A DNA stretch of 64,000 nt from Rhynchopus euleeides (taxonomy: Eukaryota; Euglenozoa; Diplonemea; Diplonemida; Diplonemidae): contig OY723313.1 in NCBI GenBank assembly GCA_963210315.1, positions 620,001 to 684,000 of the forward strand, read 5' to 3'. This document shows positions 22,471 through 36,400 of the stretch, piece by piece. A program made the position numbers and the translations under genes. Under the pieces are notes generated by a model. That model had not been told where the DNA came from and searched no databases. It was given only the letters and a program-made list of their open reading frames with translations. How positions within the stretch are numbered: position 1 is the stretch's first letter; each line of letters begins with the position of its first letter.

Positions 22471-23157
22471 GACATCACATCCGGTCTCGGCCCGCTGTCT
22501 GGACCGCAGCAACAAGAAATCTGCGCTGCATGCACAGGAGCAGGGGGACTTGGCCCGTCCGCACTCCGACATTGCACCGCGCTGCCCCAGCGCTCCAGAT
22601 CACAAGGCCCCCTGTGCCGCAGGAGGTGGAGACGTCGCACACCAGCAGGATGACGTCGCAGACCAGTTCACCACCCCCAACAGTAGGTCACACTCCGCCT
22701 CGCCTGTAGGCCGTCTACTGTATGCAGGAGTCTGCGTGTGTTGATAAAGACACACACGCCCGGCACACCTGATTCTATGGGCAGCGCTCGTAACTCTCTC
22801 GGCGCCAAGTCGAAGCTGAGCAAGATTTGGTTGGACGGTGCAAATATAGCTAGCCTTGCGGGCTCGCTAAGACACTCTCCGAGCTAGCTACATGAACACA
22901 ACATTGCACATCGCACGGTTTCGAAGGATGGGTACGCGATGCGGGTTTAGGTCTTGTGCTAATGTTACACACAGCAAGATCCCTGACGGAGGGGATCGAT
23001 GGAGGCACTGAGGAGATCATGACTGGGAAGGGGTCCTGCATCGAACCCCCTCTGAGTGGAGCAAACACTCGGTACTCCGGGTGCCACGTTCTGCTCGGCT
23101 GGACATCACCCCGAGGTCGTGGCCACGGCCCCCGACCACTCACTGCGGGGAGCTTCC
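22471..23157. other. Unique sequence between arrays 1 and 2
   Basis: I find no gene here. A small hairpin-like motif is present (GCGTGTGT, TGATAAAG loop, then ACACACACGC, about 22732-22757). The minus-strand frames running through it are continuations of the stop-free array frames. Confidence 0.4.
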
Positions 23158-24192
23158 CGTCCAGACAGTGTCTGGACATCACTCCTGGGCTCGACCCACT
23201 GGGCCGAGCCGACGAGTCGTGTCCAGACACTGGGCCGAGCCCAGGAGTGCTGTCCAGACACTGGGCCGAGCCCAGGAGTGATGTCCAGACCCTGGGCCGA
23301 GCCAGGTAGTGGTGTCCAGACACTGGGCCGAGCCCAGGAGTGATGTCCAGACCCTGGGCCGAGCCAGGGAGTGGTGTCCAGACACTGGGCCGAGCCCAGG
23401 AGTGATGTCCAGACACTGGGCCGAGCCCAGGAGTGATGTCCAGACCCTGGGCCGAGCCAGGGAGTGGTGTCCAGACCCTGGGCCGAGCCAGGGAGTGGTG
23501 TCCAGACACTGGGCCGAGCCCAGGAGTGATGTCCAGACCCTGGGCCGAGCCAGGGAGTGGTGTCCAGACCCTGGGCCGAGCCAGGGAGTGGTGTCCAGAC
23601 ACTGGGCCGAGCCCAGGAGTGATGTCCAGACCCTGGGCCGAGCCAGGGAGTGGTGTCCAGACACTGGGCCGAGCCCAGGAGTGATGTCCAGACCCTGGGC
23701 CGAGCCAGGGAGTGGTGTCCAGACACTGGGCCGAGCCCAGGAGTGATGTCCAGACCCTGGGCCGAGCCAGGGAGTGGTGTCCAGACACTGGGCCGAGCCC
23801 AGGAGTGATGTCCAGACACTGGGCCGAGCCAGGGAGTGGTGTCCAGACACTGGGCCGAGCCCAGGAGTGATGTCCAGACACTGGGCCGAGCCAGGGAGTG
23901 GTGTCCAGACACTGGGCCGAGCCCAGGAGTGATGTCCAGACCCTGGGCCGAGCCCAGGAGTGCTGTCCACACTGGGCCGAGCCAGGGCGTGATGTCCAGA
24001 CCCTGGGCCGAGCCAGGGAGTGGTGTCCAGACCCTGGGCCGAGCTCAGGAGTGCTGTCCAGTCCCTGGGCCGAGCCAGGGAGTGGTGTCCAGACACTGGG
24101 CCGAGCCCAGGAGTGGTGTCCAGACACTGGGCCGAGCCAGGGAGTGATGTCCAGTCCCTGGGCCGAGCCCAGGAGTGCTGTCCAGACACTGA
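23158..24192. repeat. Satellite array 2: 31-bp unit, about 32 units
   Basis: The unit is ctgggccgagcc(c)agggagtggtgtccagac with two main forms: cccaggagtgatg after CACTGGGCC, and ccagggagtggtg after CCCTGGGCC. The GGG at 23201 and at 24160 are 959 bp apart, which is 31 x 31 minus 2. The missing 2 bp are visible near 23965 (ctgtccacactggg against ctgtccagacactggg). The first units at the left edge are degenerate. Confidence 0.95.
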
Positions 24193-24210
24193 CGATGTCC
24201 TGCCTCATAC

Positions 24211-24404
24211 CCGCCATGCCCGCAATGCACTTCCGGATCACATGGTTGTGGATTTCTAGCGCCTTCCGCATTCCCTCGAAAGACTTCTCCAAGCAGAGGG
24301 TCGAGGCCTGCACGTCTGTGACCACGAGTGTCGTGATCTTCGTCTCTGTGGAGTAGTCATCGAAGAGCAGCGCCTGCTGGCTGTCTTCGTTCAGCATCCT
24401 ACGA
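24211..24404 (-). CDS. Single exon of a class III nucleotide cyclase-like protein, gene otherwise not found
   Basis: On the minus strand 194 nt are bounded by a possible acceptor (CGGCCTAG before 24404) and a donor (GTATGAGG from 24210 downwards). The donor has the GTATG form of every other intron in the window. The frame reads RRMLNEDSQQALLFDDYS, then TTLVVTDVQASTLCLEKSF and MRKALEIHNHVIRKCIAGMAG. The VTDVQAST segment matches the start of class III adenylate/guanylate cyclase catalytic domains, where the Asp binds metal; the following helix with ALxxHNxxIR also fits. These enzymes make cAMP or cGMP. The rest of the domain (Gly-Asp motif onward) is not seen nearby. The exon is flanked by array 2 on its 3' side and array 3 on its 5' side, so either both arrays lie in introns or this is an isolated fragment. 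Confidence 0.5.
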
Positions 24405-24410
24405 CTAGGC

Positions 24411-27400
24411 CGGCTATGGGCCGATCTCGCCCGTACTGGGCCGGACATGGGCCGATCTCGGCAGTACTGGGCCGGCTATGGGCCGATCTCGCACGTACTG
24501 GGCCGGCTATGGGCCGATCTCGGCAGTGCTGGGCCGGCTATGGGCCGATCTCGCCCGTACTGGGCCGGACATGGGCCGATCTCGGCAGTACTGGGCCGGC
24601 TATGGGCCGATCTCGGCAGTGCTGGGCCGGCTATGGGCCGATCTCGGCAGTACTGGGCCGGCTATGGGCCGATCTCGGCAGTGCTGGGCCGGCTATGGGC
24701 CGATCTCGCCCGTACTGGGCCGGACATGGGCCGATCTCGGCAGTGCTGGGCCGGCTATGGGCCGATCTCGCCCGTACTGGGCCGGCTATGGGCCGATCTC
24801 GGCAGTGCTGGGCCGGCTATGGGCCGATCTCGCCCGTACTGGGCCGGCTATGGGCCGATCTCGCCCGTACTGGGCCGGACATGGGCCGATCTCGGCAGTG
24901 CTGGGCCGGCTATGGGCCGATCTCGGCAGTGCTGGGCCGGACATGGGCCGATCTCGGCAGTGCTGGGCCGGCTATGGGCCGATCTCGGCAGTGCTGGGCC
25001 GGCTACGGGCCGATCTCGGCCGTACTGGGCCGGCTATGGGCCGATCTCGGCAGTGCTGGGCCGGCTATGGGCCGATCTCGGCCGTACTGGGCCGGCTATG
25101 GGCCGATCTCGGCAGTGCTGGGACGGCTATGGGCCGATCTCGCCCGTACTGGGCCGGCTATGGGCCGATCTCGGCAGTGCTGGGCCGGCTATGGGCCGAT
25201 CTCGCCCGTACTGGGCCGGCTATGGGCCGATCTCGGCAGTGCTGGGCCGGCTACGGGCCGATCTCGGCCGTACTGGGCCGGACATGGGCCGATCTCGCCC
25301 GTACTGGGCCGGCTATGGGCCGATCTCGGCAGTGCTGGGCCGGCTATGGGCCGATCTCGGCAGTGCTGGGCCGGCTATGGGCCGATCTCGCCCGTACTGG
25401 GCCGGCTATGGGCCGATCTCGGCAGTGCTGGGACGGCTATGGGCCGATCTCGCCCGTACTGGGCCGGCTATGGGCCGATCTCGGCAGTGCTGGGCCGGCT
25501 ATGGGCCGATCTCGCCCGTACTGGGCCGGCTATGGGCCGATCTCGGCAGTGCTGGGCCGGCTACGGGCCGATCTCGGCCGTACTGGGCCGGACATGGGCC
25601 GATCTCGCCCGTACTGGGCCGGCTATGGGCCGATCTCGCCCGTACTGGGCCGGACATGGGCCGATCTCGGCAGTGCTGGGCCGGCTATGGGCCGATCTCG
25701 CCCGTACTGGGCCGGCTATGGGCCGATCTCGGCAGTGCTGGGCCGGACATGGGCCGATCTCGGCAGTGCTGGGCCGGCTATGGGCCGATCTCGGCAGTGC
25801 TGGGACGGCTATGGGCCGATCTCGGCAGTGCTGGGCCGGCTACGGGCCGATCTCGGCCGTACTGGGCCGGCTATGGGCCGATCTCGCCCGTACTGGGCCG
25901 GCTATGGGCCGATCTCGGCAGTGCTGGGACGGCTATGGGCCGATCTCGCCCGTACTGGGCCGGCTATGGGCCGATCTCGGCAGTGCTGGGCCGGCTACGG
26001 GCCGATCTCGGCCGTACTGGGCCGGACATGGGCCGATCTCGCCCGTACTGGGCCGGCTATGGGCCGATCTCGGCAGTGCTGGGCCGGACATGGGCCGATC
26101 TCGGCAGTGCTGGGCCGGCTATGGGCCGATCTCGGCAGTGCTGGGACGGCTATGGGCCGATCTCGGCAGTGCTGGGCCGGCTACGGGCCGATCTCGGCCG
26201 TACTGGGCCGGCTATGGGCCGATCTCGCCCGTACTGGGCCGGCTATGGGCCGATCTCGGCAGTGCTGGGACGGCTATGGGCCGATCTCGCCCGTACTGGG
26301 CCGGCTATGGGCCGATCTCGGCAGTGCTGGGACGGCTATGGGCCGATCTCGGCAGTGCTGGGCCGGCTACGGGCCGATCTCGGCCGTACTGGGCCGGCTA
26401 TGGGCCGATCTCGGCAGTGCTGGGCCGGCTACGGGCCGATCTCGCCCGTACTGGGCCGGCTATGGGCCGATCTCGGCAGTGCTGGGCCGGCTATGGGCCG
26501 ATCTCGCCCGTACTGGGCCGGCTATGGGCCGATCTCGGCAGTGCTGGGACGGCTATGGGCCGATCTCGGCAGTGCTGGGCCGGCTACGGGCCGATCTCGG
26601 CCGTACTGGGCCGGCTATGGGCCGATCTCGCCCGTACTGGGCCGGCTATGGGCCGATCTCGGCAGTGCTGGGCCGGCTACGGGCCGATCTCGGCCGTACT
26701 GGGCCGGACATGGGCCGATCTCGCCCGTACTGGGCCGGCTATGGGCCGATCTCGGCAGTGCTGGGCCGGCTATGGGCCGATCTCGCCCGTACTGGGCCGG
26801 CTATGGGCCGATCTCGGCAGTGCTGGGACGGCTATGGGCCGATCTCGCCCGTACTGGGCCGGACATGGGCCGATCTCGGCAGTGCTGGGCCGGCTACGGG
26901 CCGATCTCGGCCGTACTGGGCCGGCTATGGGCCGATCTCGGCAGTGCTGGGCCGGCTATGGGCCGATCTCGCCCGTACTGGGCCGGCTATGGGCCGATCT
27001 CGGCAGTGCTGGGACGGCTATGGGCCGATCTCGCCCGTACTGGGCCGGCTATGGGCCGATCTCGGCAGTGCTGGGCCGGCTACGGGCCAATCTCGGCCGT
27101 ACTGGGCCGGCTATGGGCCGATCTCGGCAGTGCTGGGCCGGCTATGGGCCGATCTCGCCCGTACTGGGCCGGCTATGGGCCGATCTCGGCAGTGCTGGGA
27201 CGGCTATGGGCCGATCTCGCCCGTACTGGGCCGGCTATGGGCCGATCTCGGCAGTGCTGGGCCGGCTACGGGCCGATCTCGGCCGTACTGGGCCGGACAT
27301 GGGCCGATCTCGCCCGTACTGGGCCGGCTATGGGCCGATCTCGGCAGTGCTGGGCCGGCTATGGGCCGATCTCGCCCGTACTGGGCCGGCTATGGGCCCA

Positions 27401-30400
27401 TCTCGGCAGTGCTGGGCCGGCTATGGGCCGATCTCGGCAGTGCTGGGACGGCTATGGGCCGATCTCGGCAGTGCTGGGCCGGCTACGGGCCGATCTCGGC
27501 CGTACTGGGCCGGCTATGGGCCGATCTCGCCCGTACTGGGCCGGCTATGGGCCGATCTCGGCAGTGCTGGGCCGGCTATGGGCCGATCTCGGCAGTGCTG
27601 GGCCGGCTACGGGCCGATCTCGGCCGTACTGGGCCGGCTATGGGCCGATCTCGGCAGTGCTGGGCCGGCTATGGGCCGATCTCGCCCGTACTGGGCCGGC
27701 TATGGGCCGATCTCGGCAGTGCTGGGACGGCTATGGGCCGATCTCGCCCGTACTGGGCCGGCTATGGGCCGATCTCGGCAGTGCTGGGACGGCTATGGGC
27801 CGATCTCGGCAGTGCTGGGCCGGCTACGGGCCGATCTCGGCCGTACTGGGCCGGCTATGGGCCGATCTCGGCAGTGCTGGGCCGGCTACGGGCCGATCTC
27901 GCCCGTACTGGGCCGGCTATGGGCCGATCTCGGCAGTGCTGGGCCGGCTATGGGCCGATCTCGCCCGTACTGGGCCGGCTATGGGCCGATCTCGGCAGTG
28001 CTGGGACGGCTATGGGCCGATCTCGGCAGTGCTGGGCCGGCTACGGGCCGATCTCGGCCGTACTGGGCCGGCTATGGGCCGATCTCGCCCGTACTGGGCC
28101 GGCTATGGGCCGATCTCGGCAGTGCTGGGCCGGCTACGGGCCGATCTCGGCCGTACTGGGCCGGACATGGGCCGATCTCGCCCGTACTGGGCCGGCTATG
28201 GGCCGATCTCGGCAGTGCTGGGCCGGCTATGGGCCGATCTCGCCCGTACTGGGCCGGCTATGGGCCGATCTCGGCAGTGCTGGGACGGCTATGGGCCGAT
28301 CTCGCCCGTACTGGGCCGGCTATGGGCCGATCTCGGCAGTGCTGGGCCGGACATGGGCCGATCTCGGCAGTGCTGGGCCGGCTACGGGCCAATCTCGGCC
28401 GTACTGGGCCGGCTATGGGCCGATCTCGGCAGTGCTGGGCCGGCTATGGGCCGATCTCGCCCGTACTGGGCCGGCTATGGGCCGATCTCGGCAGTGCTGG
28501 GACGGCTATGGGCCGATCTCGCCCGTACTGGGCCGGCTATGGGCCGATCTCGGCAGTGCTGGGCCGGCTACGGGCCGATCTCGGCCGTACTGGGCCGGAC
28601 ATGGGCCGATCTCGCCCGTACTGGGCCGGCTATGGGCCGATCTCGGCAGTGCTGGGCCGGCTATGGGCCGATCTCGCCCGTACTGGGCCGGCTATGGGCC
28701 CATCTCGGCAGTGCTGGGCCGGCTATGGGCCGATCTCGGCAGTGCTGGGACGGCTATGGGCCGATCTCGGCAGTGCTGGGCCGGCTACGGGCCGATCTCG
28801 GCCGTACTGGGCCGGCTATGGGCCGATCTCGCCCGTACTGGGCCGGCTATGGGCCGATCTCGGCAGTGCTGGGACGGCTATGGGCCGATCTCGCCCGTAC
28901 TGGGCCGGCTATGGGCCGATCTCGGCAGTGCTGGGACGGCTATGGGCCGATCTCGGCAGTGCTGGGCCGGCTACGGGCCGATCTCGGCCGTACTGGGCCG
29001 GCTATGGGCCGATCTCGGCAGTGCTGGGCCGGCTACGGGCCGATCTCGCCCGTACTGGGCCGGCTATGGGCCGATCTCGGCAGTGCTGGGCCGGCTATGG
29101 GCCGATCTCGCCCGTACTGGGCCGGCTATGGGCCGATCTCGGCAGTGCTGGGACGGCTATGGGCCGATCTCGGCAGTGCTGGGCCGGCTACGGGCCGATC
29201 TCGGCCGTACTGGGCCGGCTATGGGCCGATCTCGCCCGTACTGGGCCGGCTATGGGCCGATCTCGGCAGTGCTGGGCCGGCTACGGGCCGATCTCGGCCG
29301 TACTGGGCCGGACATGGGCCGATCTCGCCCGTACTGGGCCGGCTATGGGCCGATCTCGGCAGTGCTGGGCCGGCTATGGGCCGATCTCGCCCGTACTGGG
29401 CCGGCTATGGGCCGATCTCGGCAGTGCTGGGACGGCTATGGGCCGATCTCGCCCGTACTGGGCCGGACATGGGCCGATCTCGGCAGTGCTGGGCCGGCTA
29501 CGGGCCGATCTCGGCCGTACTGGGCCGGCTATGGGCCGATCTCGGCAGTGCTGGGCCGGCTATGGGCCGATCTCGCCCGTACTGGGCCGGCTATGGGCCG
29601 ATCTCGGCAGTGCTGGGACGGCTATGGGCCGATCTCGCCCGTACTGGGCCGGCTATGGGCCGATCTCGGCAGTGCTGGGCCGGCTACGGGCCAATCTCGG
29701 CCGTACTGGGCCGGCTATGGGCCGATCTCGGCAGTGCTGGGCCGGCTATGGGCCGATCTCGCCCGTACTGGGCCGGCTATGGGCCGATCTCGGCAGTGCT
29801 GGGACGGCTATGGGCCGATCTCGCCCGTACTGGGCCGGCTATGGGCCGATCTCGGCAGTGCTGGGCCGGCTACGGGCCGATCTCGGCCGTACTGGGCCGG
29901 ACATGGGCCGATCTCGCCCGTACTGGGCCGGCTATGGGCCGATCTCGGCAGTGCTGGGCCGGCTATGGGCCGATCTCGCCCGTACTGGGCCGGCTATGGG
30001 CCCATCTCGGCAGTGCTGGGCCGGCTATGGGCCGATCTCGGCAGTGCTGGGACGGCTATGGGCCGATCTCGGCAGTGCTGGGCCGGCTACGGGCCGATCT
30101 CGGCCGTACTGGGCCGGCTATGGGCCGATCTCGCCCGTACTGGGCCGGCTATGGGCCGATCTCGGCAGTGCTGGGCCGGCTATGGGCCGATCTCGGCAGT
30201 GCTGGGCCGGCTACGGGCCGATCTCGGCCGTACTGGGCCGGCTATGGGCCGATCTCGGCAGTGCTGGGCCGGCTATGGGCCGATCTCGCCCGTACTGGGC
30301 CGGCTATGGGCCGATCTCGGCAGTGCTGGGACGGCTATGGGCCGATCTCGCCCGTACTGGGCCGGCTATGGGCCGATCTCGGCAGTGCTGGGACGGCTAT

Positions 30401-33400
30401 GGGCCGATCTCGGCAGTGCTGGGCCGGCTACGGGCCGATCTCGGCCGTACTGGGCCGGCTATGGGCCGATCTCGGCAGTGCTGGGCCGGCTACGGGCCGA
30501 TCTCGCCCGTACTGGGCCGGCTATGGGCCGATCTCGGCAGTGCTGGGCCGGCTATGGGCCGATCTCGCCCGTACTGGGCCGGCTATGGGCCGATCTCGGC
30601 AGTGCTGGGACGGCTATGGGCCGATCTCGGCAGTGCTGGGCCGGCTACGGGCCGATCTCGGCCGTACTGGGCCGGCTATGGGCCGATCTCGCCCGTACTG
30701 GGCCGGCTATGGGCCGATCTCGGCAGTGCTGGGCCGGCTACGGGCCGATCTCGGCCGTACTGGGCCGGACATGGGCCGATCTCGCCCGTACTGGGCCGGC
30801 TATGGGCCGATCTCGGCAGTGCTGGGCCGGCTATGGGCCGATCTCGCCCGTACTGGGCCGGCTATGGGCCGATCTCGGCAGTGCTGGGACGGCTATGGGC
30901 CGATCTCGCCCGTACTGGGCCGGCTATGGGCCGATCTCGGCAGTGCTGGGCCGGACATGGGCCGATCTCGGCAGTGCTGGGCCGGCTACGGGCCAATCTC
31001 GGCCGTACTGGGCCGGCTATGGGCCGATCTCGGCAGTGCTGGGCCGGCTATGGGCCGATCTCGCCCGTACTGGGCCGGCTATGGGCCGATCTCGGCAGTG
31101 CTGGGACGGCTATGGGCCGATCTCGCCCGTACTGGGCCGGCTATGGGCCGATCTCGGCAGTGCTGGGCCGGCTACGGGCCGATCTCGGCCGTACTGGGCC
31201 GGACATGGGCCGATCTCGCCCGTACTGGGCCGGCTATGGGCCGATCTCGGCAGTGCTGGGCCGGCTATGGGCCGATCTCGCCCGTACTGGGCCGGCTATG
31301 GGCCCATCTCGGCAGTGCTGGGCCGGCTATGGGCCGATCTCGGCAGTGCTGGGACGGCTATGGGCCGATCTCGGCAGTGCTGGGCCGGCTACGGGCCGAT
31401 CTCGGCCGTACTGGGCCGGCTATGGGCCGATCTCGCCCGTACTGGGCCGGCTATGGGCCGATCTCGGCAGTGCTGGGCCGGCTATGGGCCGATCTCGGCA
31501 GTGCTGGGCCGGCTACGGGCCGATCTCGGCCGTACTGGGCCGGCTATGGGCCGATCTCGGCAGTGCTGGGACGGCTATGGGCCGATCTCGCCCGTACTGG
31601 GCCGGCTATGGGCCGATCTCGGCAGTGCTGGGCCGGCTATGGGCCGATCTCGCCCGTACTGGGCCGGCTATGGGCCGATCTCGGCAGTGCTGGGCCGGCT
31701 ACGGGCCGATCTCGGCCGTACTGGGCCGGACATGGGCCGATCTCGCCCGTACTGGGCCGGCTATGGGCCGATCTCGCCCGTACTGGGCCGGACATGGGCC
31801 GATCTCGGCAGTGCTGGGCCGGCTATGGGCCGATCTCGGCAGTGCTGGGACGGCTATGGGCCGATCTCGGCAGTGCTGGGCCGGCTACGGGCCGATCTCG
31901 GCCGTACTGGGCCGGCTATGGGCCGATCTCGCCCGTACTGGGCCGGCTATGGGCCGATCTCGGCAGTGCTGGGCCGGACATGGGCCGATCTCGGCAGTGC
32001 TGGGCCGGCTATGGGCCGATCTCGGCAGTGCTGGGACGGCTATGGGCCGATCTCGGCAGTGCTGGGCCGGCTACGGGCCGATCTCGGCCGTACTGGGCCG
32101 GCTATGGGCCGATCTCGCCCGTACTGGGCCGGCTATGGGCCGATCTCGGCAGTGCTGGGACGGCTATGGGCCGATCTCGCCCGTACTGGGCCGGCTATGG
32201 GCCGATCTCGGCAGTGCTGGGCCGGCTACGGGCCGATCTCGGCCGTACTGGGCCGGACATGGGCCGATCTCGCCCGTACTGGGCCGGCTATGGGCCGATC
32301 TCGGCAGTGCTGGGCCGGACATGGGCCGATCTCGGCAGTGCTGGGCCGGCTATGGGCCGATCTCGGCAGTGCTGGGACGGCTATGGGCCGATCTCGGCAG
32401 TGCTGGGCCGGCTACGGGCCGATCTCGGCCGTACTGGGCCGGCTATGGGCCGATCTCGCCCGTACTGGGCCGGCTATGGGCCGATCTCGGCAGTGCTGGG
32501 ACGGCTATGGGCCGATCTCGCCCGTACTGGGCCGGCTATGGGCCGATCTCGGCAGTGCTGGGACGGCTATGGGCCGATCTCGGCAGTGCTGGGCCGGCTA
32601 CGGGCCGATCTCGGCCGTACTGGGCCGGCTATGGGCCGATCTCGGCAGTGCTGGGCCGGCTACGGGCCGATCTCGCCCGTACTGGGCCGGCTATGGGCCG
32701 ATCTCGGCAGTGCTGGGCCGGCTATGGGCCGATCTCGCCCGTACTGGGCCGGCTATGGGCCGATCTCGGCAGTGCTGGGACGGCTATGGGCCGATCTCGG
32801 CAGTGCTGGGCCGGCTACGGGCCGATCTCGGCCGTACTGGGCCGGCTATGGGCCGATCTCGCCCGTACTGGGCCGGCTATGGGCCGATCTCGGCAGTGCT
32901 GGGACGGCTATGGGCCGATCTCGCCCGTACTGGGCCGGCTATGGGCCGATCTCGGCAGTGCTGGGCCGGCTACGGGCCGATCTCGGCCGTACTGGGCCGG
33001 ACATGGGCCGATCTCGCCCGTACTGGGCCGGCTATGGGCCGATCTCGGCAGTGCTGGGCCGGACATGGGCCGATCTCGGCAGTGCTGGGCCGGCTATGGG
33101 CCGATCTCGGCAGTGCTGGGACGGCTATGGGCCGATCTCGGCAGTGCTGGGCCGGCTACGGGCCGATCTCGGCCGTACTGGGCCGGCTATGGGCCGATCT
33201 CGCCCGTACTGGGCCGGCTATGGGCCGATCTCGGCAGTGCTGGGACGGCTATGGGCCGATCTCGCCCGTACTGGGCCGGCTATGGGCCGATCTCGGCAGT
33301 GCTGGGACGGCTATGGGCCGATCTCGGCAGTGCTGGGCCGGCTACGGGCCGATCTCGGCCGTACTGGGCCGGCTATGGGCCGATCTCGGCAGTGCTGGGC

Positions 33401-36400
33401 CGGCTACGGGCCGATCTCGCCCGTACTGGGCCGGCTATGGGCCGATCTCGGCAGTGCTGGGCCGGCTATGGGCCGATCTCGCCCGTACTGGGCCGGCTAT
33501 GGGCCGATCTCGGCAGTGCTGGGACGGCTATGGGCCGATCTCGGCAGTGCTGGGCCGGCTACGGGCCGATCTCGGCCGTACTGGGCCGGCTATGGGCCGA
33601 TCTCGCCCGTACTGGGCCGGCTATGGGCCGATCTCGGCAGTGCTGGGCCGGCTACGGGCCGATCTCGGCCGTACTGGGCCGGACATGGGCCGATCTCGCC
33701 CGTACTGGGCCGGCTATGGGCCGATCTCGGCAGTGCTGGGCCGGCTATGGGCCGATCTCGCCCGTACTGGGCCGGCTATGGGCCGATCTCGGCAGTGCTG
33801 GGACGGCTATGGGCCGATCTCGCCCGTACTGGGCCGGACATGGGCCGATCTCGGCAGTGCTGGGCCGGCTATGGGCCGATCTCGGCAGTGCTGGGCCGGC
33901 TACGGGCCGATCTCGGCCGTACTGGGCCGGCTATGGGCCGATCTCGGCAGTGCTGGGCCGGCTATGGGCCGATCTCGCCCGTACTGGGCCGGCTATGGGC
34001 CGATCTCGGCAGTGCTGGGACGGCTATGGGCCGATCTCGCCCGTACTGGGCCGGCTATGGGCCGATCTCGGCAGTGCTGGGCCGGACATGGGCCGATCTC
34101 GGCAGTGCTGGGCCGGCTACGGGCCAATCTCGGCCGTACTGGGCCGGCTATGGGCCGATCTCGGCAGTGCTGGGCCGGCTATGGGCCGATCTCGCCCGTA
34201 CTGGGCCGGCTATGGGCCGATCTCGGCAGTGCTGGGACGGCTATGGGCCGATCTCGCCCGTACTGGGCCGGCTATGGGCCGATCTCGGCAGTGCTGGGCC
34301 GGCTACGGGCCGATCTCGGCCGTACTGGGCCGGCTATGGGCCGATCTCGGCAGTGCTGGGCCGGCTATGGGCCGATCTCGCCCGTACTGGGCCGGCTATG
34401 GGCCGATCTCGGCAGTGCTGGGCCGGACATGGGCCGATCTCGGCAGTGCTGGGCCGGCTATGGGCCGATCTCGGCAGTGCTGGGACGGCTATGGGCCGAT
34501 CTCGGCAGTGCTGGGCCGGCTACGGGCCGATCTCGGCCGTACTGGGCCGGCTATGGGCCGATCTCGCCCGTACTGGGCCGGCTATGGGCCGATCTCGGCA
34601 GTGCTGGGCCGGCTACGGGCCGATCTCGGCCGTACTGGGCCGGACATGGGCCGATCTCGCCCGTACTGGGCCGGCTATGGGCCGATCTCGGCAGTGCTGG
34701 GCCGGCTATGGGCCGATCTCGCCCGTACTGGGCCGGCTATGGGCCGATCTCGGCAGTGCTGGGACGGCTATGGGCCGATCTCGCCCGTACTGGGCCGGAC
34801 ATGGGCCGATCTCGGCAGTGCTGGGCCGGCTATGGGCCGATCTCGGCAGTGCTGGGCCGGCTACGGGCCGATCTCGGCCGTACTGGGCCGGCTATGGGCC
34901 GATCTCGGCAGTGCTGGGCCGGCTATGGGCCGATCTCGCCCGTACTGGGCCGGCTATGGGCCGATCTCGGCAGTGCTGGGCCGGACATGGGCCGATCTCG
35001 GCAGTGCTGGGCCGGCTATGGGCCGATCTCGGCAGTGCTGGGCCGGCTACGGGCCGATCTCGGCCGTACTGGGCCGGCTATGGGCCGATCTCGGCAGTGC
35101 TGGGCCGGCTATGGGCCGATCTCGCCCGTACTGGGCCGGCTATGGGCCGATCTCGGCAGTGCTGGGACGGCTATGGGCCGATCTCGGCAGTGCTGGGCCG
35201 GCTACGGGCCGATCTCGGCCGTACTGGGCCGGCTATGGGCCGATCTCGCCCGTACTGGGCCGGCTATGGGCCGATCTCGGCAGTGCTGGGCCGGCTACGG
35301 GCCGATCTCGGCCGTACTGGGCCGGACATGGGCCGATCTCGCCCGTACTGGGCCGGCTATGGGCCGATCTCGGCAGTGCTGGGCCGGCTATGGGCCGATC
35401 TCGCCCGTACTGGGCCGGCTATGGGCCGATCTCGGCAGTGCTGGGACGGCTATGGGCCGATCTCGCCCGTACTGGGCCGGACATGGGCCGATCTCGGCAG
35501 TGCTGGGCCGGCTATGGGCCGATCTCGGCAGTGCTGGGCCGGCTACGGGCCGATCTCGGCCGTACTGGGCCGGCTATGGGCCGATCTCGGCAGTGCTGGG
35601 CCGGCTATGGGCCGATCTCGCCCGTACTGGGCCGGCTATGGGCCGATCTCGGCAGTGCTGGGACGGCTATGGGCCGATCTCGCCCGTACTGGGCCGGCTA
35701 TGGGCCGATCTCGGCAGTGCTGGGCCGGACATGGGCCGATCTCGGCAGTGCTGGGCCGGCTACGGGCCAATCTCGGCCGTACTGGGCCGGCTATGGGCCG
35801 ATCTCGGCAGTGCTGGGCCGGCTATGGGCCGATCTCGCCCGTACTGGGCCGGCTATGGGCCGATCTCGGCAGTGCTGGGACGGCTATGGGCCGATCTCGC
35901 CCGTACTGGGCCGGCTATGGGCCGATCTCGGCAGTGCTGGGCCGGCTACGGGCCGATCTCGCCCGTACTGGGCCGGACATGGGCCGATCTCGGCAGTGCT
36001 GGGCCGGCTATGGGCCGATCTCGGCAGTGCTGGGCCGGACATGGGCCGATCTCGGCAGTGCTGGGCCGGCTATGGGCCGATCTCGCCCGTACTGGGCCGG
36101 CTATGGGCCGATCTCGGCAGTGCTGGGCCGGACATGGGCCGATCTCGGCAGTGCTGGGCCGGCTATGGGCCGATCTCGGCAGTGCTGGGACGGCTATGGG
36201 CCGATCTCGGCAGTGCTGGGCCGGCTACGGGCCGATCTCGCCCGTACTGGGCCGGCTATGGGCCGATCTCGGCAGTGCTGGGCCGGCTACGGGCCGATCT
36301 CGGCCGTACTGGGCCGGACATGGGCCGATCTCGCCCGTACTGGGCCGGCTATGGGCCGATCTCGGCAGTGCTGGGCCGGCTATGGGCCGATCTCGCCCGT

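Noticed and set aside
22850-24448. Minus-strand 532-codon frame through array 2
   Set aside because: Only the 24211-24404 part looks like protein, and it is bounded by splice-like sites; the rest is translated satellite.
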